A DNA stretch of 64,000 nt, taken from contig DASRLO010000069.1 in the NCBI GenBank assembly GCA_035648415.1, forward strand, positions 19,130 through 83,129. The letters run 5' to 3'. This stretch comes from DATARH01 sp035648415. Its GTDB lineage: Bacteria > Pseudomonadota > Alphaproteobacteria > ATCC43930 > CGMCC-115725. The translations under genes were made by a program, and so were the position numbers. Below the pieces are notes generated by a model. It did no database searches and had not been told where the DNA came from. It was given only the letters and a program-made list of their open reading frames with translations. Positions 36,560-43,592 of this stretch are shown in pieces (positions within the stretch are counted from its first letter, which is position 1; each line of letters opens with the position of its first letter).

Positions 36560-37349
36560 ACCGTTTCCCAAGGCTGCGCCGCCAGCGCGCGAGATGGCGG
36601 TGCCGGTGGCTCCAGGCCGCGTCGCGGATCACCCGCAGCGCCGCGGGCGAGGCGATGAACGGCGCGATGTCGTCAAGCGCCCGCGGCGGAAGCGCGGGAT
36701 CGTAGGCGATCGCCATGCCGGAGGTCGTGCCGAGCAGCAATTGCCAGCGCATCCCCTCTTCGGCGGCGACGCGCTCGACCCCGGCCGCGAGGTCGAATGT
36801 CGCGACATCGTGAAACAGGTAGACGCAGCCCGGCGCGGCTTGCGCCCGAACCGCACGAAAATCGAGCTGCACCTGGTCGACGGCGTGGTAGCCGTCGATA
36901 AACACGAACTCGATCGGCGGCATCGCCTCGCCGTGCAGGATTTGCGGCACATCCTCCGGCGATTTGCCGGCGACGACACGCACCGCCAAGCCCTCCTCCG
37001 CGGCGACGCGATTGGTAAAGTCGATGCCGTCGCGCGCGTGGCGGTCGAACCCGGCATCGATCGCCAGCACTCGCGTCTCGGGGTTGGCCAGCGCGATGGC
37101 GAGCGTGCTCCAGCCCAGCGAATTGCCGATGACGAACGCCGTTTTGGGGCGAAATCGGGCGAACAGGCATTCGAGGAAATAGACTTCCTGCAAGGCGATG
37201 CCGAGCCCGTTGGTCAGGCTCTCGCTGTCCTTGATGAACCAGGTGAACGGCGCGTGGGGGAAATCGCCAAAATGGCTCGGGTTGAGCCCGGTGCAGATTT
37301 CGATGCCGCGACTTTCGTAAAGCGAGACGAGACGGGCGAGGATCGGCAT
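36543..37349 (-). CDS. Class I SAM-dependent methyltransferase
   Basis: 268 residues. AFVIGNSLGWSTLAIALANPETRVLAIDAG is a motif I/II-like Rossmann start and PIEFVFIDGYHAVDQVQLDFRAV resembles the Methyltransf_24 family. YLFHDVATFD follows. The N-terminus (GLNPSHFGDFPHAPFTWFIKD) lacks family signatures. Overlaps the glycosyltransferase gene tail-to-tail by 17 bp and lies 3 bp downstream of the GT39 gene, suggesting a surface-polysaccharide role by context only. Confidence 0.68.
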   Translation of the reverse strand: MPILARLVSLYESRGIEICTGLNPSHFGDFPHAPFTWFIKDSESLTNGLGIALQEVYFLECLFARFRPKTAFVIGNSLGWSTLAIALANPETRVLAIDAGFDRHARDGIDFTNRVAAEEGLAVRVVAGKSPEDVPQILHGEAMPPIEFVFIDGYHAVDQVQLDFRAVRAQAAPGCVYLFHDVATFDLAAGVERVAAEEGMRWQLLLGTTSGMAIAYDPALPPRALDDIAPFIASPAALRVIRDAAWSHRHRHLARWRRSLGKRFNRPR

Positions 37350-37352
37350 CGA

Positions 37353-38849
37353 TCAGCCGCCGCGGTAGCCGCGCGCGACGTATAGCGTGTAGCGCTGGCC
37401 GCCGCCGGGACCGGATTTGATGTCGATCGTTCCCAGTTCGGTCAGTTCGTCAAAAGCGGGCCGCATCTGCTCGTCAAGACCATGCACTGTCACCGCGAGG
37501 AAACTCTCGCCTCTGTGTCGGTTCAGATTGTTCTCCAGATCCCACTGATTGCTGACGCCTGGGACCGGATCCCAGACGACCGCATCGAACGGATGCGGGT
37601 GGACGTAGTAGATGAGCGCCGCCAGGATTTCGCGGTCGTCCGCCATCAGCCGCAACCCGGGATGCTGCGCCAGCGCCGCGGCGACATCGTCGCCGAGCGT
37701 GCGCCAGCCGCGCAGCCGGTGCAGCGGATCGAGCGTCGCCGGCAGGTCCAGCCCGGCATTGGCGACGATCTCGCTGCCGCCGAACAGCACGATCGCGGCG
37801 GCGAGATGCAGCGCGATCGACACCGCCAGCAGCCGGCGCCAGCCGCGCCCGAGCGCCGCGCCGACGACCAGCACCACCGCCGAGACATAGGCCGGGGCGG
37901 CCCAATTCGGCTGCGCCCGCGACAGCAGGCTTTCGACGACGACGATCGCCAGCGTCGGCCAGGCGAAGGCGGCGAGGAGCGGCGCCGGGCGTCCGCCAAA
38001 CCGGCTCGGTGCGACGCACAGCGCCACCGTCGCGGCAAAGAAAACCGGGCCGAACACGCCAAGTTGCGAAATCAGAAACTCGGCGAGGCCTTCGGGATGA
38101 AACAGCGTGCCGTGCAGTCCGGCATTGTCGCGCACATGAAGAAAGGTCGCGAAACCATGGTCCCAGTTCCACCACAGGTTCGGCAGGGTGAACAGCGCGC
38201 CAACCGCAAGGGCGAGGCCGAGGCCCGGGAGATGGCGGCGCTCGGTGGACCGCAGCAGCACAAAGCCGAACGCCGAGATCAGCCAATAGCCCATCGCATA
38301 TTTGGCGAGCAGCCCGAGCCCGAGCGCGATGCCGGTCGCGACCCACCATCCGGTCGCGCCTTCCTCGCGCGCCCGGATGAAGCCGTAGAGCGCCGCCGCC
38401 CAGCACGGCAGCAGCACCGCGTCGGTCGAAATCAGGAAGGCGGAGAGCGAAACCCCCGGCAGCGTCGCGTAAGCGAGCGTCGCCCAACAGGCGATGCGGC
38501 GGTCGAAAAGCCGTGCACCGATCGCATAGACGAAGGCCGAGGCTCCGGCGTGCAGCAGTGGCGCCGAGAGCCGCACGGCGAATTCGCCGTTGCCGAACAG
38601 ACCGGTGGTCAGCGCGATCAGCCAGGCGACCAACGGCGGCTTCGAGTAATAGCCCAGCGCCAGATGCCGCGACCAGAACCAGTACTGCGCCTCGTCCGGA
38701 TAGAGTCCGGCGGTCTGGAACCCGAGCCAGAGCAGCCGGGCGACGGTAATCGCCGCGATCGCGTAAACCGCCACCGCGCCGTAAGAAGGCGCGCGGGAAA
38801 CCGGACCGATCCGTGCGCCCGACAGGGTCTCCGCTGGGAGATCGTTCAT
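37353..38849 (-). CDS. Family 39 (ArnT-like) membrane glycosyltransferase
   Basis: About 498 residues from ATG 38849 (ATG 38891 in frame is an alternative). Polytopic membrane protein with the GT39/PMT signature in the first periplasmic loop: FQTAGLYPDEAQYWFWSRHLALGYYSKPPLVAWLIAL (Asp-Glu pair plus KPP). Such enzymes transfer sugars from polyprenyl-phosphate donors to lipid A or other glycans at the periplasmic side. The C-terminal ~110 residues form a soluble domain (DDREILAALIYYVHPHPFDAVVWDP). Confidence 0.88.
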   Translation of the reverse strand: MNDLPAETLSGARIGPVSRAPSYGAVAVYAIAAITVARLLWLGFQTAGLYPDEAQYWFWSRHLALGYYSKPPLVAWLIALTTGLFGNGEFAVRLSAPLLHAGASAFVYAIGARLFDRRIACWATLAYATLPGVSLSAFLISTDAVLLPCWAAALYGFIRAREEGATGWWVATGIALGLGLLAKYAMGYWLISAFGFVLLRSTERRHLPGLGLALAVGALFTLPNLWWNWDHGFATFLHVRDNAGLHGTLFHPEGLAEFLISQLGVFGPVFFAATVALCVAPSRFGGRPAPLLAAFAWPTLAIVVVESLLSRAQPNWAAPAYVSAVVLVVGAALGRGWRRLLAVSIALHLAAAIVLFGGSEIVANAGLDLPATLDPLHRLRGWRTLGDDVAAALAQHPGLRLMADDREILAALIYYVHPHPFDAVVWDPVPGVSNQWDLENNLNRHRGESFLAVTVHGLDEQMRPAFDELTELGTIDIKSGPGGGQRYTLYVARGYRGG

Positions 38850-39041
38850 GACCGCTTCAAGACCGGGGATCGGTTGTGCGGCCGGCAGCATAGGCGAAAC
38901 CCATCCGCCCCGCGATGGCCGGCCGGCCGGGCGGTCACGCTTGTTTGAATGCCCCTCGCACGCAACGAGGGATTTTCGGCTTCGTGTTGCGGAAGCAATT
39001 GGCTAGCTTGTCGGTCTTGCACGTTCGAACGGGAGGAAATG

Positions 39042-39464
39042 ATGCGCAAAACGACATTGGCCGCGGCGGGACTGTTGGCGACCGCGTTGAGCTGGGGTTA
39101 CAGCCAGGCGGCGACCGAGACGTTTCACGGCACGCTGAGCGGCGCTGCCGAGGTTCCGCCCGTCGCCGGCTCGGGCAGCGGCACGGCGACGGTCACCTTG
39201 GATACGGCGACCAAAATGGCGACCTACAATGTCACCTATTCCGGGCTTTCGGGTCCCGCGGCCGCCGCGCACATCCATTGCGGCGCCGCCGCCGGGGCGA
39301 ATGCCGGTGTCGCGGTCCCCTTTCCCAAGGCTGACAGCCCGATCAGCGGCAGTGCGGCGATGACCGACGCGCAAATCGCCGAGCTCCAGGCCGGCAAATG
39401 CTACGTCAACGTCCATACCGCGGCGAACAAAGGCGGCGAGGTCCGCGCCCAGCTGACGAAATAG
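39042..39464 (+). CDS. Secreted CHRD-domain protein
   Basis: 140 residues; ATG 39042 is 5 bp after GGAGG, while the adjacent ATG 39039 is too close. Sec signal peptide MRKTTLAAAGLLATALSWGYSQAA, then a single CHRD domain: FHGTLSGAAEVPPVAGSGSGTATVTLD, AAAAHIHCGAAAGANAGVAVPF, YVNVHTAANKGGEVRAQLTK. Exported; role unknown. A hairpin CCCTCG/CGAGGG lies upstream near 38950. Confidence 0.88.
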   Translation: MRKTTLAAAGLLATALSWGYSQAATETFHGTLSGAAEVPPVAGSGSGTATVTLDTATKMATYNVTYSGLSGPAAAAHIHCGAAAGANAGVAVPFPKADSPISGSAAMTDAQIAELQAGKCYVNVHTAANKGGEVRAQLTK

Positions 39465-39466
39465 CG

Positions 39467-40075
39467 TCACGGTCGCGCGCGTAGCTGCCCGCCGGTCGGA
39501 AGCGGGGGACAAGCAGCCTTGTCTTCCGCCGGCGGGCTGATGCGCAACAGGAGCTGGGCGGTGAGCCCGCAGGCCGGCGAGAAGCAGCCGCCGAACGCCT
39601 CCAGCGTGGTGTCGCGGAAGATTGCGCGGATCACCAGCCCGTTGCGGCTCCAGGCATACTCGGCCGTTCCCTGATAGGCGGTCGTCGGCCCCGGCAACGT
39701 GCCGCACCACGCGTCGGGGGCGCCGTAATCGGCGTCGAGCGCCAGAAAGACGGCGCGGAACGCGGCCGGGTTGACCCTATGCCGCGGGCGTTCGAGCTGG
39801 ATCCGCTTCAGCCCGTGCGATTGCTTGTCGAATTGGTAGTAGACGATCAACGCCACCCCGCCCACGTCGACGTCGCGCCGCACCAGCGGGGCGTAGCTGT
39901 CGCCGAAATCGATCGGCTGGGGCAGCGCGAAGCCGCGGGCGCCGAGCTGGCGCTGCACCGCCTCTGGCCGCTCGCCCCAATAGGTTCCCGTCCAGGCCGT
40001 CGCGAGGCCCTCGGCTGTCGCGGGTGCGGCGAGGATGGCGCAGAAGATCGGCGCGGCGGCAAGCAGCGCGCGCAC
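39467..40075 (-). CDS. Exported protein of unknown function, partner of C13 peptidase
   Basis: About 202 residues from GTG 40075, one base after the peptidase stop. A signal peptide is visible (RALLAAAPIFCAILAAPATA^EG). The mature part has AWTGTYWGERPEAVQRQLGARGF, KRIQLERPRHRVNPAAFRAVFLALDADYGAPDAW and two or three Cys. I do not recognise the family. Tight spacing to the peptidase gene suggests they act together in the periplasm. Confidence 0.62.
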   Translation of the reverse strand: MRALLAAAPIFCAILAAPATAEGLATAWTGTYWGERPEAVQRQLGARGFALPQPIDFGDSYAPLVRRDVDVGGVALIVYYQFDKQSHGLKRIQLERPRHRVNPAAFRAVFLALDADYGAPDAWCGTLPGPTTAYQGTAEYAWSRNGLVIRAIFRDTTLEAFGGCFSPACGLTAQLLLRISPPAEDKAACPPLPTGGQLRARP

Positions 40076-40076
40076 G

Positions 40077-40814
40077 TCAGAACCGCAAGGGCAGATTGCG
40101 CACCCCGGCGCCAAACGAGGCTTGCGGATAAGACGGCGTCGCGGCCAGCTCGTGCTCGCGGGTTTGGACGCAGTCTTTGGTCTCGGCGAAGAGCGACCGC
40201 CAGGTGGCGGCGTGCGGCAATGCGCCGAGCAGACAGGCATCGTAGACCGTATAGGTGCGCTCCGCCGCGCAGCCGAAGGACGCCCGGTCGGCGCGCGCCG
40301 CGGTCAGGACGATCCGGTTCGGCGCGGCCATCGCGCCGCGCGCGAACGAGCCGCTGTAGCAGCCGGAAACGACGACCACGGTCGGCACCGCGCCGCACCC
40401 CGCGGCCAGCGCTTTCGCCAGCGCCGCCGGGCGCAGCATCTCGTCGTTGCGCGACAGATAGATGCCGAGATTGTGTCCGCCATGCGAGGTGATGAAGACA
40501 AAGCAGCCGTCGCCCGGCCGGCTGCGCAGGCTGGCGATCCGGCCAAGGACGCTGTCGAGCGTCGCCGGCTCGACGGCCGGGTCGCGCGGACGGGCGCTCG
40601 CGGCGAGGCGATGGATGTCCGCCTCGGCGACGCCGTGCTCGGTGAGCCACAGATCGATCGCTTTGACCGCATTGTCGAACACCGGCTGCGCGGTGTCCCC
40701 GGCGACCAGCACGGCTTGCCAATGTCCAGCCGCTGGCCCCGGCACGCTGACGCCCATCGCCACAAGCGAAATGGCGATGGCGGCGCAAAACCGGACGATC
40801 AGGCGTTGTTGCAT
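40077..40814 (-). CDS. Peptidase C13 / caspase-fold protein, exported
   Basis: 245 residues from ATG 40814. Signal peptide with hydrophobic core FCAAIAISLVAMGVSVPGPAAG. The catalytic dyad of clan CD is visible: CFVFITSHGGHN (His111 after a hydrophobic strand) and VPTVVVVSGCYSGSFARG (Cys152 after a hydrophobic strand), with AVLVAGDTAQPVFDNAVKAIDLWLTEHGV typical of the C13 (legumain/GPI transamidase) family. Target unknown. First gene of a two-gene unit with the downstream exported protein. Confidence 0.8.
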   Translation of the reverse strand: MQQRLIVRFCAAIAISLVAMGVSVPGPAAGHWQAVLVAGDTAQPVFDNAVKAIDLWLTEHGVAEADIHRLAASARPRDPAVEPATLDSVLGRIASLRSRPGDGCFVFITSHGGHNLGIYLSRNDEMLRPAALAKALAAGCGAVPTVVVVSGCYSGSFARGAMAAPNRIVLTAARADRASFGCAAERTYTVYDACLLGALPHAATWRSLFAETKDCVQTREHELAATPSYPQASFGAGVRNLPLRF

Positions 40815-40952
40815 TATGCAGACCTTCGCGAGCGCGATGACGCGATCCGTCGAATCGGGCGTGGCGTTACAAGGCGCCCGCAATGTGGCACTGTTTCGGC
40901 AGCCGCGTCCAATGCGGCGCGGCGCCGGAGAAAGCACGATGAGGTGAGCCCT

Positions 40953-41306
40953 ATGGCATTCGCCCTTGCCGAAAAAACCTGCACCCCGTGCCGCGGCGGC
41001 ATTCCGCCGCTGTCCCGCGACGAGGCCGAACAGTATCGCGGCCAGGCGCCCGATTGGATGCTGTTGGAGCACGCGACGCGACTCGAGCGCACCTATCGCT
41101 TCAAGAATTTCCGCGAGGCTTTCGCCTTTGTCGAGCGCGCGGCGGCGCTGGCCGAGACCGAAAGTCACCACCCGGATATCGGCTTTGGCTGGGGCTTCGC
41201 GACGATTTCGCTGCGCACGAAGAAAATCAAGGGGCTGCACGAAAACGATTTCATCATGGCGGCAAAGCTCGACCGGATCGCGGCCGAGAACGCGGTTCCG
41301 GCCTGA
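40953..41306 (+). CDS. phhB: Pterin-4a-carbinolamine dehydratase
   Basis: 117 residues from ATG 40953. PCD signatures TYRFKNFREAFAFVERAAALAE and ESHHPDIGFGWGFATISLRTKKIKGLHENDFIMAAKLD, with the catalytic His pair in HHPDI. There is an N-terminal extension with two Cys (EKTCTPCRGG). It recycles 4a-hydroxytetrahydropterin. No phenylalanine hydroxylase gene is in the window; the following genes form a pterin cluster. Confidence 0.92.
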   Translation: MAFALAEKTCTPCRGGIPPLSRDEAEQYRGQAPDWMLLEHATRLERTYRFKNFREAFAFVERAAALAETESHHPDIGFGWGFATISLRTKKIKGLHENDFIMAAKLDRIAAENAVPA

Positions 41307-41332
41307 GCTGATTGGAGACGGGGGAAACTGCG

Positions 41333-41908
41333 ATGTTCGATGCCGATCGGGTCAGACGCCTCGCCCGGCCGCCGGGGCTGCCGTTTCAGATCGGCAAGAT
41401 CGGGCACATCGTGATCAACGTGCGCGACGTCGCGAAATCGGCCGAGTTCTACACCCAAATCCTCGGCTTCCGGATTTCCGACGTCTATCCCGACGAGATG
41501 GTGCCGGGCGGCATGGCGTTCCTGCGCTGCAACACCGACCATCACGGCATCGCGCTGGTCGGCTCGCTGCAGGACGCGGCCGACAATATCGAGCTCAACC
41601 ACATCGCGTTCGAGGTGCCGAGCCTTGACGACGTCATCCGCGCCCGCGACCATCTCGAGCGCCACCGGGTGCCGATCGATTTCGCCGGACGGCGCCGTGC
41701 CGGCTGCCAGATCGCGGTCGAATTCCGCGACCCGGACAACCACCGGCTCGAAATCTATTGGGGCATCGACCAGATCGGCAGCGAGGGCAAGGCGCGGGCG
41801 GCGTCGGAATGGGACGGCAAGCCGAGCATCGAGGCGGCGATCGCCGCGCCCGTGCCGGGCCAGGACCTCAGCCTGCGCGACACCGCGCCGCCCAAGCGGA
41901 CCACATAG
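41333..41908 (+). CDS. VOC family (extradiol dioxygenase-like) protein
   Basis: 191 residues from ATG 41333, preceded by GGGGGAAA. Two beta-alpha-beta modules of the vicinal-oxygen-chelate fold: KIGHIVINVRDVAKSAEFYTQILGFRISDVYPD and NHIAFEVPSLDDVIRARDHLERHRVPIDF, with RDPDNHRLEIYW. The metal ligands His, His and Glu are present (GHIVI, NHIAF, LEIYW). Resembles catechol-2,3-dioxygenase-like proteins. Substrate unknown; its place between phhB and folB hints at a pterin or aromatic substrate. Confidence 0.82.
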   Translation: MFDADRVRRLARPPGLPFQIGKIGHIVINVRDVAKSAEFYTQILGFRISDVYPDEMVPGGMAFLRCNTDHHGIALVGSLQDAADNIELNHIAFEVPSLDDVIRARDHLERHRVPIDFAGRRRAGCQIAVEFRDPDNHRLEIYWGIDQIGSEGKARAASEWDGKPSIEAAIAAPVPGQDLSLRDTAPPKRTT

Positions 41909-42050
41909 GGGAAGGCCCGCCCTTCGTTGACCGGCGAAGCGACGATCGTGGTGTCCGCGAGCGGCATATTCCGTGCGATCGACGATGTCACGCTACCGCG
42001 GCGGTTTGATCGGTTGCGGCGGGCGGGCCGGCTCGGGCATGGTCAGGACG

Positions 42051-42437
42051 ATGAAAAACCCTCAGCGCCCGGCAGGCGACCGCTACACCGTCATTGTCCG
42101 CGGCCTTGTCGTCATGTGCAGCATCGGCATCCAGCCCGAGGAGCAGGATCGGCCGCAGCGCGTGCGTGTCTCGGTCGAGCTGGAGGCCCCCGAGGACGCG
42201 GTTTTCCCCGGTGAGGTCCGCCAGCGGGTGATCAATTACGAGAAGACCGTCGCGGCGGTAAGGGAGATTGCCGCGAGCGGGCATATCGATCTTTGCGAGG
42301 GGTTCGCCGACCGGGTCGCCGCGGCCTGCTTTGCCGATCCGCGCGTCGCCGTGGTGCGGGTCACGGTCGAGAAGCTCGACGTGTTTGCCGACGCCGAGGC
42401 GGTCGGCGCGATCCTCGAACGCACCCGGCGCGTATGA
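42051..42437 (+). CDS. folB: Dihydroneopterin aldolase family protein (FolB/FolX)
   Basis: About 128 residues from ATG 42051, with AGGA just upstream; ATG 42039 is also in frame. FolB-type core: VIVRGLVVMCSIGIQPEEQDRPQRVRVSVELE (catalytic Glu), INYEKTVAAVREIAASGHIDLCEGFADRVAAACF, RVTVEKLDVFADAEAVGAILER (Lys in VEK). It may be the aldolase or an epimerase/oxygenase-type homologue. The stop overlaps the folP start (ATGA), so the two are coupled. The 142 bp before it hold nothing I can support. Confidence 0.85.
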   Translation: MKNPQRPAGDRYTVIVRGLVVMCSIGIQPEEQDRPQRVRVSVELEAPEDAVFPGEVRQRVINYEKTVAAVREIAASGHIDLCEGFADRVAAACFADPRVAVVRVTVEKLDVFADAEAVGAILERTRRV

Positions 42438-43252
42438 CCCCGAGACTATTCGGGATCGTCAATATCACCGAGGATTCGTTTTCGGACGGCGGCCGCCATC
42501 TCGACGCCGCGGCGGCGATCGCCGCCGCGCGGCGGCTCGCCGCGGACGGCGCCGATGCGATCGATCTCGGCGCCGCCGCCAGCAACATCGCGGCGAAGCC
42601 GGTGCCGCCCGACGAGGAAATCCGCCGGCTGGGTCCGGTGATCGCCGCGCTGAAGGCGGACGGGATCGCGGTCTCGGTCGATAGTTTCGTGCCGGAGACG
42701 CAGCGTTTCGCGCTGCGCCGCGGCGTCGATTTTCTGAACGACATCCAGGGTTTCCCGGAGCCGGCCGTCTATCCCGAGCTGGCCGCCGCGCGCTGCCGGC
42801 TTGTCGTCATGCATGCGGTGCAGGGTCGCGGTCGGGCGCGGCGGGTCGCGGTGCCCGCCGAGCGGATCGAGGCGCGGATCGAGGAATTCTTCACCGCGCG
42901 CATCGCCGCGCTCGAAGCCGCCGGCATCGTCCGCAGCCGGCTGATTCTCGATCCCGGAATGGGATTTTTTCTCAGCAGCGATGCGGCGGCGTCGCTGCGG
43001 GTGCTTGCCGGGCTCGCCCGGCTCAAGCGCGCGTTTGGCCTGCCCGTGATGGTGTCGGTATCGCGCAAATCGTTTCTCGCCGCGGTAACCGGACGACAGG
43101 ACCCGGGCGCCCGGGGCGCGGCGACGCTCGCGGCCGAGCTATACGCCGCCGCCCGAGGCGCGGATTTCATCCGCACCCACGATCCCGGGGCGCTGCGCGA
43201 CGGGTTGTCGGTGATGAACGGGCTGCGGGCGCAGCAGCGCGCTATTCGATAG
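42434..43252 (+). CDS. folP: Dihydropteroate synthase-like protein lacking the pABA-loop motif
   Basis: 272 residues from ATG 42434. TIM barrel with all pterin-pocket motifs: GIVNITEDSFSDGG, AVSVDSFVPETQRFALRRGVDFLNDIQG, ILDPGMGFFLSS, VMVSVSRKSFL (Lys) and FIRTHDPGAL (Arg-x-His). The loop-2 motif GGESTRPG, which positions pABA in true DHPS, is replaced by LGAAASNIAAKP. The enzyme should therefore bind a pterin but perhaps not use pABA. It overlaps folB by 4 bp and ends 11 bp inside the oppositely oriented next gene. Confidence 0.85.
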   Translation: MTPRLFGIVNITEDSFSDGGRHLDAAAAIAAARRLAADGADAIDLGAAASNIAAKPVPPDEEIRRLGPVIAALKADGIAVSVDSFVPETQRFALRRGVDFLNDIQGFPEPAVYPELAAARCRLVVMHAVQGRGRARRVAVPAERIEARIEEFFTARIAALEAAGIVRSRLILDPGMGFFLSSDAAASLRVLAGLARLKRAFGLPVMVSVSRKSFLAAVTGRQDPGARGAATLAAELYAAARGADFIRTHDPGALRDGLSVMNGLRAQQRAIR

Positions 43253-43496
43253 CGCGCTTATACGGGTCGCAGGCCGGCGCATTGGCGCCGTAGCTCAGCT
43301 CGCAGCGCTCGTACAGGCTGCGCCCGAACGACGCCGCGTCGCCGCTCCACACTCGAAAGGCAGCGCGGTCGCTGTCGCTCATCAGCGGGTCGAGCGCGCG
43401 AGCGACCTGGTAGCGGTGATAGGCGTCACGGGCGAACGGGAAAGCCATGACGATGATCAACGCCAGGGCGAGAAACGTACCCAGGATCCTGGTCAT
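43242..43496 (-). CDS. Small membrane-anchored or secreted hypothetical protein
   Basis: 84 residues. One hydrophobic N-terminal segment (GTFLALALIIVMAFPFA) that may be a signal anchor, then a short soluble part (YHRYQVARALDPLMSDSDRAAFRVWSGDAASFGRSLYERCELSY) with two Cys able to form a disulfide. No family recognised. The 96 bp to hyuA hold no gene. Confidence 0.6.
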   Translation of the reverse strand: MTRILGTFLALALIIVMAFPFARDAYHRYQVARALDPLMSDSDRAAFRVWSGDAASFGRSLYERCELSYGANAPACDPYKRAIE

Positions 43497-43592
43497 CGAC
43501 GGATGCGTCCTTAAACCACAAATTGGTTAATAGTGCGTAATAGGCGATTTGGAAAGAGTTGTTTAATCGCTCGCCAAGCCGCCGGCGCTCGG

